15,466 nucleotides of DNA from Frankia sp. (GTDB lineage: Bacteria; Actinomycetota; Actinomycetes; Frankiales; Frankiaceae). The translations under genes and the position numbers were made by a program. The stretch lies in contig JADGHD010000047.1 in NCBI GenBank assembly GCA_019689615.1, forward strand, positions 1 to 15,466, written 5' to 3'. The first letter of the stretch is position 1. Each line of letters opens with the position of its first letter. Positions 7,426-14,002 of this stretch are shown here, one piece after another. The notes beneath the pieces were generated by a model. The model saw nothing but the letters and a program-made list of their open reading frames with translations, made no database searches and was not told the DNA's origin.

Positions 7426-8595
7426 CTACCTCCCGAGCAGGACAAGAGCGAGGAAGAGGGCGCCGGCGCCGCCAGCGGTGCACAGCGCCACCTCGGCGCC
7501 GGGGACCTGCAGCGGGCCGCAGTCGCCGCGCAGCTGCTCGACGCCGCGGATCACCCGCTGCAGCATCTGGGGCGAGGCGCCGGCGTGGCTGAACGACATC
7601 GTGCCGCCGTCGGTGGTGACCGGGTGGCTGCCGTCGATCGCGATGTGCCCGTCCTCGACGAACGGGCCGCCCTCTCCCGGGCCGCAGAAGCCGAAGGCCT
7701 CCAGCTGACGGATGATCTCGAAGGAGAAAGGGTCGTAGAGCTCGAGGACGTCGATGTCGTCGCGGCCGATGCCGGCAGTGGCGAGCGCCCGCTCGAAGGC
7801 GCGCCGGCCGACCTGGCCGTTCACCGGCTGGCCCTGGCGGCGTGCCGGGCCGACGTAGTCCCAGGCCGGCGGGAACCGGTAGCTCGGGCCGTAGTGGTCG
7901 CCGCCGCCAGCCAGCACGTGGACCGGCGGGTGGCGCAGGTCGGCCGCGCGCTCCGCGGTGGTCAGCAGCAGCGCGCAGCCGCCCTCCGAGGTCATCGAGC
8001 AGTCGAGCAGGTGGAACGGGTCGGCCACCATCCGGGAGGCGAGCACGTCGGCCGGGGTGTACGGGCCGCGGCCGGCGTAGACGGCCTTCGGGTTGCGGTG
8101 GCCGTTGTTGCGGATCGTCGCGGCGACCGCGGCCAGCTGCTCCGGCGTGGTCCCGTACTCGGTCATGTGCCGCCGGGCGACGAGGGCGAACTCGGCCGCG
8201 GTGAACATGCCCCAGGGGATGACGAACTCGGTCTCCGGGCGGGTCCACGGCGCGGTGGCCGAGCGCTCGGTGTAGACGCCGGCGGCGGCGCTGGCGACGA
8301 TGACCGTGTCCGCCTGCCCGCTGGCGATCGCGGCCGCCGCCTCCAGCACCGCGGCGATCCCGTGCTGTGTGCCCTGCCAGGCCGGGCCGACGCCCAGGTC
8401 GTAGATGACCGAGGTGCCCATGTTCGGCGTGCTGACGCCGTCGACCTCGGCCAGCGGCACGCCAGCGTCGGCGAGCACCCCGGTGACCGCGTCCAGCAGC
8501 AGGGTCATCGACGTCTCCCCCGGCAGCTGCCTGGCCTGCACGGTGTTGTAGACGCCGGCGATCGCCACCCGTCGCGCCTTCGCTGGCGCCGCCAT
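7426..8595 (-). CDS. Thiolase-fold lipid-transfer protein (Ltp-like, probable non-thiolase/aldolase)
   Basis: A 389-residue protein of the thiolase superfamily, SCP-x/lipid-transfer (Ltp) branch. Aligning the GQADTVIV segment with SCP-x thiolases puts Thr76, not Cys, at the nucleophile position. The C-terminal thiolase residues seem kept as His337 in SFSHAGAS and Cys372 in ALCTAGGAGA. Typical Ltp motifs are LELYDPFSFE (Tyr287) and GFCGPGEGG (302-310). In Ltp2, a thiolase-fold retro-aldolase of steroid side-chain degradation, tyrosines are catalytic and a DUF35 protein is the partner. This operon also encodes a DUF35 protein, which supports an aldolase or C-C-cleaving role. The start is ATG at 8595, directly after the PadR stop (TAGATG), with GGAGG at 8601-8605 (minus strand) 5 nt upstream. 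A degenerate thiolase with another role cannot be excluded. Confidence 0.85.
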   Translation of the reverse strand: MAAPAKARRVAIAGVYNTVQARQLPGETSMTLLLDAVTGVLADAGVPLAEVDGVSTPNMGTSVIYDLGVGPAWQGTQHGIAAVLEAAAAIASGQADTVIVASAAAGVYTERSATAPWTRPETEFVIPWGMFTAAEFALVARRHMTEYGTTPEQLAAVAATIRNNGHRNPKAVYAGRGPYTPADVLASRMVADPFHLLDCSMTSEGGCALLLTTAERAADLRHPPVHVLAGGGDHYGPSYRFPPAWDYVGPARRQGQPVNGQVGRRAFERALATAGIGRDDIDVLELYDPFSFEIIRQLEAFGFCGPGEGGPFVEDGHIAIDGSHPVTTDGGTMSFSHAGASPQMLQRVIRGVEQLRGDCGPLQVPGAEVALCTAGGAGALFLALVLLGR

Positions 8596-9363
8596 CTAGC
8601 CCTCCTCGGTGTCCGTCGGTTCCGGGCGCGGCCCGTCCTGCCCGGCCGTGTAGTCGTGTAGCGGCGGCGGGCCGGCGAACGAGGGGCGCGGGCTGGTCGG
8701 CAGGTCGGTGAGGTCGTCGCGCAGCTGGCTGAGGTTCGCCAGCTCCGCGTACAGCCGGCGCAGCACGTAGTCGCCGACCGCCCGTGAGTAGCGCAGCTCC
8801 GGCCGGTCCGTCAGCCGGATCTCCCGCGCCCGCCGACGGCCCCACTGCAGCTCGTCGATGGCGGCGCGGGTCTTCGCCAGGTAGCGGTCGACGACCTCGA
8901 CCACCCGCGCCGGGTCCTCGCTCTGGCCGGCCAGCCACACCCGCAGCAGTCCGGGGTGCTTGACGACGACCGGCTCGTCGTCGCCGGTCTGGTGCAGCCA
9001 GTCGCGCAGCACGGCGCGGCCGGCGTCGGTGATCTCGAAGACCAGCGTGCGGCGGCTGCCGCGCCCCGGCGCCTCGGTGGCGGTGACCAGGCCCAGCTCC
9101 TCCAGCCGGGTCAGCTCCTTGCGGATGTGGCTGATCGCCGGCGCCCAGTAGAAGAACCGCAGGCTGAAGTCGGCCCTGGTCTTCAGCTCGACCGCCGACA
9201 GCGGCACGTCGGCGACGGCGAGCAGGCCCAGCACGGCGTAGCCGGTCGGCGGCAGGCACGAGGCTCCGCCGGTGCCGGCGCCGCCCGCGGCGGCGGCGCG
9301 ACCGTTCGCCGGGTTGTGCCCGCCCGCGCCGCCGTTGGCGGCGGGACCCGCCGGGGTGGTCAT
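8596..9363 (-). CDS. PadR-family transcriptional regulator
   Basis: A 255-residue DNA-binding protein. Residues 40-120 match the PadR winged helix: YAVLGLLAVADVPLSAVEL opens it, followed by a helix around ISHIRKELTRLEELGLV and a wing rich in basic residues (PGRGSRRTLVFEIT). Residues 130-218 are a helical C-terminal region expected to form the dimer interface. Residues 1-36 are Gly/Ala/Asn-rich low complexity, and the last 35 are Pro/Asp-rich. The start is ATG at 9363, which overlaps the CoA-transferase stop as ATGA. No clear Shine-Dalgarno precedes it, so translation is probably coupled. PadR proteins usually repress genes and respond to small, often phenolic, ligands. Its place inside the operon suggests autoregulation, plausibly at the divergent region 13717-14002. 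Target and ligand are unknown. Confidence 0.88.
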   Translation of the reverse strand: MTTPAGPAANGGAGGHNPANGRAAAAGGAGTGGASCLPPTGYAVLGLLAVADVPLSAVELKTRADFSLRFFYWAPAISHIRKELTRLEELGLVTATEAPGRGSRRTLVFEITDAGRAVLRDWLHQTGDDEPVVVKHPGLLRVWLAGQSEDPARVVEVVDRYLAKTRAAIDELQWGRRRAREIRLTDRPELRYSRAVGDYVLRRLYAELANLSQLRDDLTDLPTSPRPSFAGPPPLHDYTAGQDGPRPEPTDTEEG

Positions 9364-11867
9364 AGGCCGGCCGGCCGGTCGGCGACCACCCGCCGCTCGC
9401 GCAGCTCGGCGAGCCCGGCGTCGCCGAGGCCGAGCAGCTCGCGGTAGACCTCGTCGCTGTGCTCGCCGTAGACCGGCGACGGCCGGCGCAGCAGCGGGCC
9501 GGGGTGGCTGGCCAGCCGGAAGGCGACCCCGGGCATCGGGTGCTCGCCGACCACCGGGTGGGCCAGCACCTCGAAGAAGCCGCGCGCCGCCAGCTGCGGG
9601 TTGGCCAGCAGCTGGGCGGCCGGCACCACCGGCTCGGCCGGCACGCCCCCGGCGGCCAGCGCCGACAGCGCCGCCTCGCGCCCGGTCGCCGCTGCCCAGG
9701 CGGAGATCGCCGCGTCGATCCGGTCGTGCGCCGCCCGCTCGCGGCGGCCGGCGAAACTCACCAGCGCGGGGTCCGCGGCCAGGTCCGGCCGGCCGATCAC
9801 CTCGGCCAGCCGCGGCCACTGGGCGTCGTCGGTGACCGCGATGGCCAGGCACTCCTCGACGCCCGGCGCCGCGGCGCAGCGGTAGACCCCCTGCGGGGCG
9901 GCCAGCGGGCCGCGGTTGCCGTCGCGGCGCAGCGACGCGCCGTTCGCCGTGTACTCGACGGTCAGCTCGGCGGCGACGTTGAGCACCGACTCGACCATCG
10001 TCGCCTCGACCAGCGCGCCGGCCCGGTCGGCCGAGCGGTCCCTGGCCGCCAGCGCCACCAGGGTGGCGAACGCGGCGTGCAGGCCGGCGATCGGGTCGCA
10101 CGCCCCGCGCGGGATCACCGGCGGGCCGTCGGCGTTGCCGGTCAGCCAGGCCATGCCGCTGGCCTGCTCCATGGTCTGGGCGAACCCGGTGCGGTCGCGC
10201 CACGGCCCGTCGAGGCCGAACGCGGGCATCCGGGTGAGCACGGCGGACGGGTTGGCCGCGCGCACCGTGTCCCAGTCGAGGCCGAGGTTGCCCAGCACCC
10301 GCGGGGAGAAGTTCTCGATCACCACGTCGCAGGCGCCGATGAGCCGGCAGGCCAGCTCGACCCCCTCCGGCCTGGACAGCTCCAGGCTGATCCCACGCTT
10401 GTTCGCGTTGGTGGCGAGGAACATCGTCCCCCACTCCCACCACAGCGGCTCCGTCGGCGGCTTGCCGCCGGAGAAGCGCATCGCGTCCGGCCGGGACACG
10501 CCCTCGACCTTGACGATGTCCGCGCCCAGCGCGCCGAGCAGCATCGTCGCCGACGGGCCGGCCCAGAACGCGGTCAGGTCCAGCACCCGCAGCCCGGCCA
10601 GCGGCAGCGGCCGGCCACCCGCGTCGGCCGCGCCCGCGCCGGCCGGCGTGCCCGCCCCCGCGGCCGGCCACGGCCAGCCGGCCGCGGCGCGCTGCCAGTC
10701 CACGGCGTCGGTGTGCTCGCCGAGCAGGGGGGCCGGAGCGAACGGGCGGCCGCGGAACTCGGCCGGCTCGCCGTCGCCGACGCGCTCGATCCGGTAGGGC
10801 GGGCGCGGCTGCAGGAAGCCGCCGCGCGGGTTGGGCACGAACACCCCGCGCGCCGTGAACTGGTCGATCGACGTGATCGTCTCCGGCGTGCCGACCGGGG
10901 TGACCGGGATCCGCAGCGCTGAGGCGATCTCGACGATCTCCTCGGTGGTGTGCCGGGTGGTCCAGGCGTGCACGGCGGCGAGGAACTCGGCCCGCCGGGC
11001 GTGCCGGTTCGCCAGCAGTGCCAGCTCCCGGTCCTCGATCAGGTCCGGCCGCTCGATGAGGACCAGGAAGTCCTGGAACTGCTGCGCGGTGATCGTGCAG
11101 AAGCCGACCAGGCCGTCCTTGGTCGGCTCGATCGACGGCGTCTCCGGGATCCGGGCGGGCCCCCCAGGGACGCCGGGCCGGGGCCCCATGATGGTCGGGC
11201 CGACCACCGACAGCCCGCCCATCATGATCGTCATGCACTCCAGCATGGACACGTCGACGAGGTCGCCGACGCCGTCGCGGGCCGCGCCGCGCAGTGCGGC
11301 CAGCCCCACGACGGCGGCGTAGACCCCCGTCGCCCACTCGCCGATCCGCCCACCCGCCGCCAGCGGGACGTCGTCCGGCTCACCGCGGCCAGCGGTCGAG
11401 CCGCACAGCGCCTGCAGCAGGAACTCGGTGGCCGGGCGGTCGGCGTCGGCCCACGGGCCGGCCAGGCCGAACGGGCTGATCGACAGCACGACCGCCCGCG
11501 GGTGCTCCTCGCGCAGCCGCTGGATCGCGGCCCGGTCCAGCGGGGGCGGCGCGGTCCAGCGCCCCGCCAGCTCGCCGCCGACGATGATCAGGTCGGCGGC
11601 GTCCGCCAGGGCACGCAGCCGCTGGCTGCCAGGCGCCGCGGTGACCGAGCGCTTGGAGGTGTTCAGGTACCGGAACAGCGCGCTGTCGCCGTGCTCGTCA
11701 CCAGGCGAGCCAGAGGCCGACCAGGCCCGCAGCGGGTCGCCCCCGGGCGGCTCGGCCTTGACCACGTCGGCGCCGGCGTCGGCGAACAGCTTGCCGCAGT
11801 AGGGCCCGGCGATCTGGGTCGCCAGCTCCAGTACCCGCAGCCCGGCGAGTGGGAGGCTCGACACCAC
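9360..11867 (-). CDS. Double-domain CaiB/BaiF family (class III) CoA-transferase
   Basis: An 835-residue fusion of two class III CoA-transferase domains. The family moves CoA between acids through an acyl-Asp intermediate. Both halves open alike: LPLAGLRVLELATQIAGPY near residue 5 and LPLAGLRVLDLTAFWAGPS near 421, joined by an Ala/Gly/Pro-rich linker (398-420). The catalytic Asp (Asp169 of E. coli CaiB and formyl-CoA transferase) is kept as Asp591 in GACDPIAG, but the same position in the first half is Glu177 in RIGEWATG. Single-domain members are about 400 residues and act as interlocked dimers, so the fusion may be a pseudo-dimer. Start: GTG codons at 11867 and 11864 both fit. An AGGGGAG stretch sits immediately upstream and suits 11864 slightly better. 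It begins 6 nt after amidohydrolase A and overlaps the PadR start. Likely role: activating the pathway acid; substrate unknown. Confidence 0.9.
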   Translation of the reverse strand: MVSSLPLAGLRVLELATQIAGPYCGKLFADAGADVVKAEPPGGDPLRAWSASGSPGDEHGDSALFRYLNTSKRSVTAAPGSQRLRALADAADLIIVGGELAGRWTAPPPLDRAAIQRLREEHPRAVVLSISPFGLAGPWADADRPATEFLLQALCGSTAGRGEPDDVPLAAGGRIGEWATGVYAAVVGLAALRGAARDGVGDLVDVSMLECMTIMMGGLSVVGPTIMGPRPGVPGGPARIPETPSIEPTKDGLVGFCTITAQQFQDFLVLIERPDLIEDRELALLANRHARRAEFLAAVHAWTTRHTTEEIVEIASALRIPVTPVGTPETITSIDQFTARGVFVPNPRGGFLQPRPPYRIERVGDGEPAEFRGRPFAPAPLLGEHTDAVDWQRAAAGWPWPAAGAGTPAGAGAADAGGRPLPLAGLRVLDLTAFWAGPSATMLLGALGADIVKVEGVSRPDAMRFSGGKPPTEPLWWEWGTMFLATNANKRGISLELSRPEGVELACRLIGACDVVIENFSPRVLGNLGLDWDTVRAANPSAVLTRMPAFGLDGPWRDRTGFAQTMEQASGMAWLTGNADGPPVIPRGACDPIAGLHAAFATLVALAARDRSADRAGALVEATMVESVLNVAAELTVEYTANGASLRRDGNRGPLAAPQGVYRCAAAPGVEECLAIAVTDDAQWPRLAEVIGRPDLAADPALVSFAGRRERAAHDRIDAAISAWAAATGREAALSALAAGGVPAEPVVPAAQLLANPQLAARGFFEVLAHPVVGEHPMPGVAFRLASHPGPLLRRPSPVYGEHSDEVYRELLGLGDAGLAELRERRVVADRPAGL

Positions 11868-11873
11868 GCTCCC

Positions 11874-13169
11874 CTACGACCGCTGGGGCGCGGGGGCCCG
11901 GCGCGTGGTGATCTGCTTCCAGGCGATCAGGTCGCGCTCGCTGGCCGGCCGGCCGACCCGGGTGACCACGTCGACGTCGGCCGCCTCGGCGCGCAGCGCG
12001 GCGGCGGTGCAGCGCTCGCGCTGGCGGTGGGCGAACGGGTCGAACTGGAAGTGCCGCATGGCGTTCTCGTGGGTGATCTTGTTGATCACCTCGTCCGACA
12101 GGTGGCCGAGGTTGGCGATGATGTCCTCGGGCGCCTTCGGCCAGCTCGAGTCGGAGTGCGGGTAGTCGGACTCCCAACAGACGTTGTCGATGTTGAACCA
12201 GTCCAGCAGGCGCGGGCCGACGCTGTCGCTGATGAAGCAGGTCAGGATGTGCCTGCGGAAGACGTCCGACGGGCCGTCACAGCCCTTCGGGAAGGTCGGC
12301 CTGATCCAGCCGGAGTGGCGGCGGCGGACGTGCTCGCTGCGCCACAGGAAGTAGGGGATCCAGCCGACGTCGCCCTCGGTCAGCGAGAACTTCAGGTCGG
12401 GGAACTCGTCCCAGAACCCGGCCCAGATCAGCTCCAGGAACGAGTAGATCGACGCGATCGACGAGCCGGACATGTTCACGCTCGGCGGCGCGTCGGTGGA
12501 GAACATCGGCGAGCGCGAGGACGAGCCCAGGTGCAGGCACAGCACGGTGCCGTGGTCGCTGGCCGCGCGGAACAGCGGGTTCCAGTAGCCGCTGTGGATG
12601 CTCGGCATCGACAGCGCCTCGGGGTTCTCCGAGAACGTGACGGCGTGGCAGTTCTTGTCGGCCAGCCGGCGGATCTCCCTGACCGCCTCCTCGACGTCGA
12701 ACAGCGGCAGGATCCCGCACGGGATGAACCGGTCCGGGTAGGCGCCGCACCACTCGTCGATGTGCCAGTCGTTGTACGCCTTGATCATGATGAGGTTGAT
12801 GTCCCGGTCCGGGCCCTGGTTGAGGACCTGGCCGGAGAACCCCGTGAAGTTCGGGAAGTTGAGGCCGGCGAGCTGCCCGCCGGCGCTCATGTCCCGGACC
12901 CGCTCGTGGACGTCGTAGCAGCCGGGGCGCATCTCGTCGTAGCGGCTGGCGTCGACGTTGAACATCTCCGGCGGCTTGCCGGCGACCGCGTTCAGGCCGA
13001 GGTTCCGGCCGCGGATCGAGCCGTAGTACCACTGCTGGACGCCGTTGGGCTCCTCGACAACCCGCGGGGCGAGCTCGGAGTACTTCTTCGGCACGTGCGC
13101 CTCGAACATGTTCGCCGGCTCGGCGATGTGGTCGTCGACGCTGATGAGGATCACGTCGTCTGGCTTCAT
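11874..13169 (-). CDS. Amidohydrolase-2 family metal-dependent hydrolase/decarboxylase (A)
   Basis: A 431-residue Amidohydro_2 protein, paralogous to amidohydrolase B. The N-terminal motif SVDDHIAEP gives Asp12, His14 and Glu17. Other candidate metal or active-site residues are His213 in LCLHLGSSS, Glu265 in LTEGDVGW and Asp335 in WESDYPHSDSSWP. The last 55 residues, after HENAMRHFQFDP, are an Arg/Ala-rich tail that B lacks. Hydrolysis or non-oxidative decarboxylation are both possible. The start is ATG at 13169, with a GGGAG about 9 nt upstream on the minus strand, and 16 nt after the DUF35 stop. It is the second gene of the operon. Two diverged paralogues may act on successive intermediates or form a mixed oligomer; neither can be told from sequence. 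Family sure, substrate unknown. Confidence 0.9.
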   Translation of the reverse strand: MKPDDVILISVDDHIAEPANMFEAHVPKKYSELAPRVVEEPNGVQQWYYGSIRGRNLGLNAVAGKPPEMFNVDASRYDEMRPGCYDVHERVRDMSAGGQLAGLNFPNFTGFSGQVLNQGPDRDINLIMIKAYNDWHIDEWCGAYPDRFIPCGILPLFDVEEAVREIRRLADKNCHAVTFSENPEALSMPSIHSGYWNPLFRAASDHGTVLCLHLGSSSRSPMFSTDAPPSVNMSGSSIASIYSFLELIWAGFWDEFPDLKFSLTEGDVGWIPYFLWRSEHVRRRHSGWIRPTFPKGCDGPSDVFRRHILTCFISDSVGPRLLDWFNIDNVCWESDYPHSDSSWPKAPEDIIANLGHLSDEVINKITHENAMRHFQFDPFAHRQRERCTAAALRAEAADVDVVTRVGRPASERDLIAWKQITTRRAPAPQRS

Positions 13170-13185
13170 GGCGGCAGGCTCCCGT

Positions 13186-13716
13186 TCAGACGTGCGGGTG
13201 GGGCGGCAGGGGCGCGGCGGGCGCGAAGTACGGCAGCACGGTCGGCTCGTCCCCGTCGGCCGCGCCGGCGGGCAGGACGGGGTGGAAGCTGACGCGCAGC
13301 GGCATCCCCGGGCGGATGTCGGCCACCTCGAGGCCGATCAGGCAGGTGAGCATCTGGTGGCCCTCGGCGAGGGTGACGATCGCCGGGGCGTAGGGGGTGT
13401 GGAAGGCCGGGCTGACCGGGCGGTGCACGACCGTCCAGCTGTAGAGCGTGGCCAGGCCGGTCGAGCGCTCCCAGCGCAGGTCGCGGCCGAGGCAGGCCCG
13501 GCAGGCCACGGCCGGCGGGAAGCCGGGCGCCCCGCAGGCGGCGCACCGCTGGAACAACAGCTCACCGCGGGCGCAGCCAGCCCAGAAGGGCTCCGTGAGC
13601 GGCGTGCGCGCGGCGAACGGCACGCCCGCGGTCTGCGGCGCCAGCAGCTGCGGTGCGGAGTTCGGACTAATAGTCCCAGTCGACTTGATCTCCGTCGGGA
13701 CCCTGTGCGCCGGCAT
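13186..13716 (-). CDS. DUF35 zinc-ribbon/OB-fold protein (Ltp/ChsH2-type partner)
   Basis: A 176-residue protein with a rubredoxin-like zinc ribbon (Cys58, Cys61, Cys72 and Cys75, CX2C-X10-CX2C) followed by an OB-fold from about residue 80 (WERSTGLATLYSWTVVHRP). This is the DUF35 acyl-CoA-binding arrangement. DUF35 proteins bind CoA thioesters and partner thiolase-fold or hydratase proteins, as ChsH2 does with Ltp2. The natural partner here is the thiolase-like protein four genes downstream. The start is ATG at 13716, with GAGG 7 nt upstream on the minus strand. Residues 1-35 are not typical of the family. A GTG at residue 32 is an alternative start but has no Shine-Dalgarno. A dyad at 13664-13676 lies inside codons about 14-18. 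It is the first gene of the minus-strand operon. Family sure, partner inferred. Confidence 0.87.
   Translation of the reverse strand: MPAHRVPTEIKSTGTISPNSAPQLLAPQTAGVPFAARTPLTEPFWAGCARGELLFQRCAACGAPGFPPAVACRACLGRDLRWERSTGLATLYSWTVVHRPVSPAFHTPYAPAIVTLAEGHQMLTCLIGLEVADIRPGMPLRVSFHPVLPAGAADGDEPTVLPYFAPAAPLPPHPHV
13664..13676. promoter_or_regulatory. Dyad GGACTA-A-TAGTCC, candidate operator
   Basis: A perfect 6-bp inverted repeat with a 1-base centre, inside the 5' coding end of the DUF35 gene. The flanking 9-mer TTCGGACTA (13661-13669) recurs as its reverse complement TAGTCCGAA at 13812-13820 in the intergenic region. It is AT-richer than its surroundings. A regulator site, for example for the operon's PadR protein, is inferred only. 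Confidence 0.35.
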
Positions 13717-13911
13717 CAGCCAGCCTCACTCAGGATTCGTAACGGACCAGGCGCCATCCGTAACCTCCGTCGGGGACGTCGGGGATGTCCGGCCCGAGCA
13801 GAGTAGCTCAATAGTCCGAAGCACGCACCCTGCCCGTCGCCCCCGGTTCGCTTGTCCGGCATGACGGGACGGTGATAGACGTAACCGCCTGAGCTTGTAG
13901 TTCTCAACACT

Positions 13912-13923
13912 GAACGGCCGTTC
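13912..13923. promoter_or_regulatory. Perfect 12-bp palindrome GAACGGCCGTTC
   Basis: The 12 bases read the same on both strands and lie about 80 bp before the binding-protein start, where an operator would be expected. Partial symmetry extends one more pair (13910/13925) across a mismatch. No named regulator consensus was recognised, so its role is inferred from position. Confidence 0.35.
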
Positions 13924-13971
13924 GGAACCAGCCTGGCCCCCGGGCCCGGCGGCCGGCCCACAGGCGAACAT

Positions 13972-13993
13972 CCCAACAGAGGCCCAACAGAGG
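13972..13993 (+). repeat. Tandem 11-bp direct repeat CCCAACAGAGG leading into the ribosome binding site
   Basis: Two perfect head-to-tail copies, 13972-13982 and 13983-13993. The second merges into AGGAG (13991-13995), the Shine-Dalgarno of the gene starting at 14003 with 7 nt of spacing. CCAAC at 13984-13988 can pair with GTTGG at 13995-13999, holding the Shine-Dalgarno in a small loop. The upstream copy offers a competing CCAAC arm. Confidence 0.7.
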
Positions 13994-14002
13994 AGTTGGT
14001 GG

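Larger units (their letters stand above)
13717..14002. promoter_or_regulatory. Divergent intergenic control region
   Basis: These 286 bases separate the divergent DUF35 operon and the binding-protein gene, so they should hold promoters for both. They are visibly less GC-rich than the flanking genes. Contents: CGTAAC at 13738, 13759 and 13880, the first two 21 bp apart within ATYCGTAAC; a tandem TCGGGGAYG at 13770-13787; TAGTCCGAA at 13812-13820; a perfect 12-bp palindrome at 13912-13923; and a tandem 11-bp repeat at 13972-13993. A weak plus-strand promoter could be TTGTCC at 13852 with GATAGA at 13874. No convincing consensus promoter is seen on either strand. Short frames crossing it look like chance. 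Confidence 0.6.

Noticed and set aside
6232..8661. An 809-residue plus-strand open frame
   Set aside because: Low-complexity shadow of amidohydrolase B and the thiolase-like gene, which have recognised motifs on the minus strand.
6182..9259. Long minus-strand upstream extension of the class II aldolase-fold frame
   Set aside because: It runs through genes read in other frames and has no motifs. The ATG at 6181 with its purine-rich site is the real start.
10950..13292. A 780-residue plus-strand open frame
   Set aside because: Shadow of the CoA-transferase and amidohydrolase A. No domain motifs and no ribosome binding site.
13912..13923. A KstR or KstR2 steroid-regulon operator
   Set aside because: The palindrome and other dyads here do not match the KstR (AAC..GTT core with flanking T/A) or KstR2 (CAAG..CTTG) patterns as I know them, so steroid-regulon membership is not claimed.
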